From contig JALJCO010003962.1 of the NCBI GenBank assembly GCA_023101725.1, forward strand, positions 727,001-791,000: a DNA stretch of 64,000 bases, read 5' to 3'. Of the stretch, positions 63,150 to 64,000 are shown piece after piece (the stretch's first letter is position 1; every line of letters starts with the position of its first letter). Made by a program: the position numbers and the translations under genes. A model generated the notes under the pieces. The model was not told the origin of the DNA and ran no database searches. It saw only the letters and a program-made list of their open reading frames with translations. Source of the stretch: Atherinomorus stipes. Taxonomy: Eukaryota; Chordata; Actinopteri; Atheriniformes; Atherinidae.

Positions 63150-63990
63150 TTCTGTAAATAGGGTTGCCACCAGACCATCATCAGAGACTGAAGTACCTGA
63201 TTCACTGCCTGGAAACCTAGACCAGTCCTGCTATCAGGCAGATAGTCAAACATCTGAGCATCCAATAGATGTGAGACAGAAAGATAATACAAAGGCTGAG
63301 CTGGACAATCCTGAGACTGTTTTAACTGCACAGCCTCCAGTTAGAGAAGCTAAACAACATTTAGCTGCATTGGTAACTAAGAATGATGTCCAAACACCGG
63401 TTGCGGACCAAGTTCGAACCTGAAACCAACCAGGAACAAACTTCTGAGCAAGCGGCTGAATCCAAAATGCTTGTCTTGATTCTTGCAGACAGTCTGTACA
63501 GACCTCCACTGAACCACTTTCAGAGAACCAAGCACCCGTTGCACACGAAATCAAGTTTTTCATTGAGGAACCAATTACAACCAGAAATCAAGAGCGAAAG
63601 AAATGACGCAAGAAAAAGAAGCGTTCATCTTGGAGCCTAACTTTAATCTGCACCTAGAATCGATGGGCGAGACCTATGCAGACTTTCTTGAGGAATTTAG
63701 CTACCAAAATTGTCTAAGGATCCATCAACTCTTCACGAGAAAGAGGAGCTAAATTACGGTAATTTGTTGGACGGTGATGAGTTCCTAGTACTGCCTTCAA
63801 TAACTGGAGATCATGAAATCCCAGTTGAACTCATTTCAGAACCTGCGGTTCTAACAAAACCACCACAAGTTCAGCTTGAGGAGACCACCAGTCATCCATC
63901 ATCTGAAGTAGCTGATTCACTGCCTGGAAACCTAGATCAGTCCTGTCATCAAGCAGAGAGTCACATAGACAGGACTCAGAAAGACCTATA
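63150..63990 (+). pseudogene. Decayed coding-like sequence with a duplicated peptide unit
   Basis: Plus-strand open segments in different frames are separated by stops and shifts. 63150-63422 includes DSLPGNLDQSCYQADSQ; 63600-63750 includes LEPNFNLHLESMGETYADFL; 63710-63991 includes DSLPGNLDQSCHQAES. The unit SSE..(V/VP)(A/P)DSLPGNLDQSC(Y/H)QA(D/E)S occurs twice about 710 bp apart. Acidic residues, Pro and Thr are abundant. I do not recognise the family. It could be a decayed retroelement ORF, a pseudogene, or real exons of a repetitive protein continuing beyond the window. Confidence 0.4.
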
Positions 63991-64000
63991 ACTGGAAAAT

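Overview
The window looks like nuclear DNA of a ray-finned (teleost) fish. It is AT-rich and intron-rich, carries many dinucleotide repeats, and is full of fish-type mobile elements: Tc1, hAT-like MITEs, a Harbinger-like MITE, TTAA-flanked elements, tRNA-derived SINEs and CR1/L2-like LINE scraps. The anchor gene is a complete minus-strand acsf3, mitochondrial malonyl-CoA synthetase. Its parts are a probable noncoding exon 1 near 52912-53010 and nine coding exons between 51506 and 951. Every coding junction is GT-AG and phase-compatible. The joined reading frame is 1761 nt (586 codons plus stop), against 576 residues recalled for the human protein.

Layout: 1-950 is the acsf3 3' flank or UTR; 951-53010 is acsf3; 53010-64000 is mostly intergenic. 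The acsf3 introns run from 1.3 to 16.7 kb and hold almost all recognisable repeats. The best preserved are a full-length Tc1 element with a broken transposase (34790-36375), a Tc1 remnant split by a hAT-like element (18271-20012), a 721-bp foldback element (46942-47662), two TTAA-flanked elements (6670-7822 and 37600-38353) and several short inverted-repeat elements with target-site duplications.

Two gene candidates are not obvious from long ORFs. First, four short plus-strand exons (2527-2619, 20896-20985, 21593-21664, 24807-24877) lie antisense within acsf3 introns. They have strong splice sites and join in phase into one lysine-rich reading frame with a well-placed start codon. I cannot name the protein, and its 3' end is unresolved. 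Second, a possible divergent plus-strand transcript starts about 250 bp from the acsf3 promoter (53259-53274 spliced to 53644 onward).

The last kilobase (about 63150-63990) holds a frameshifted coding-like sequence with a duplicated peptide unit, probably a decayed mobile element or pseudogene. I saw no rRNA gene, functional tRNA gene, CRISPR array or bacterial-type operon.
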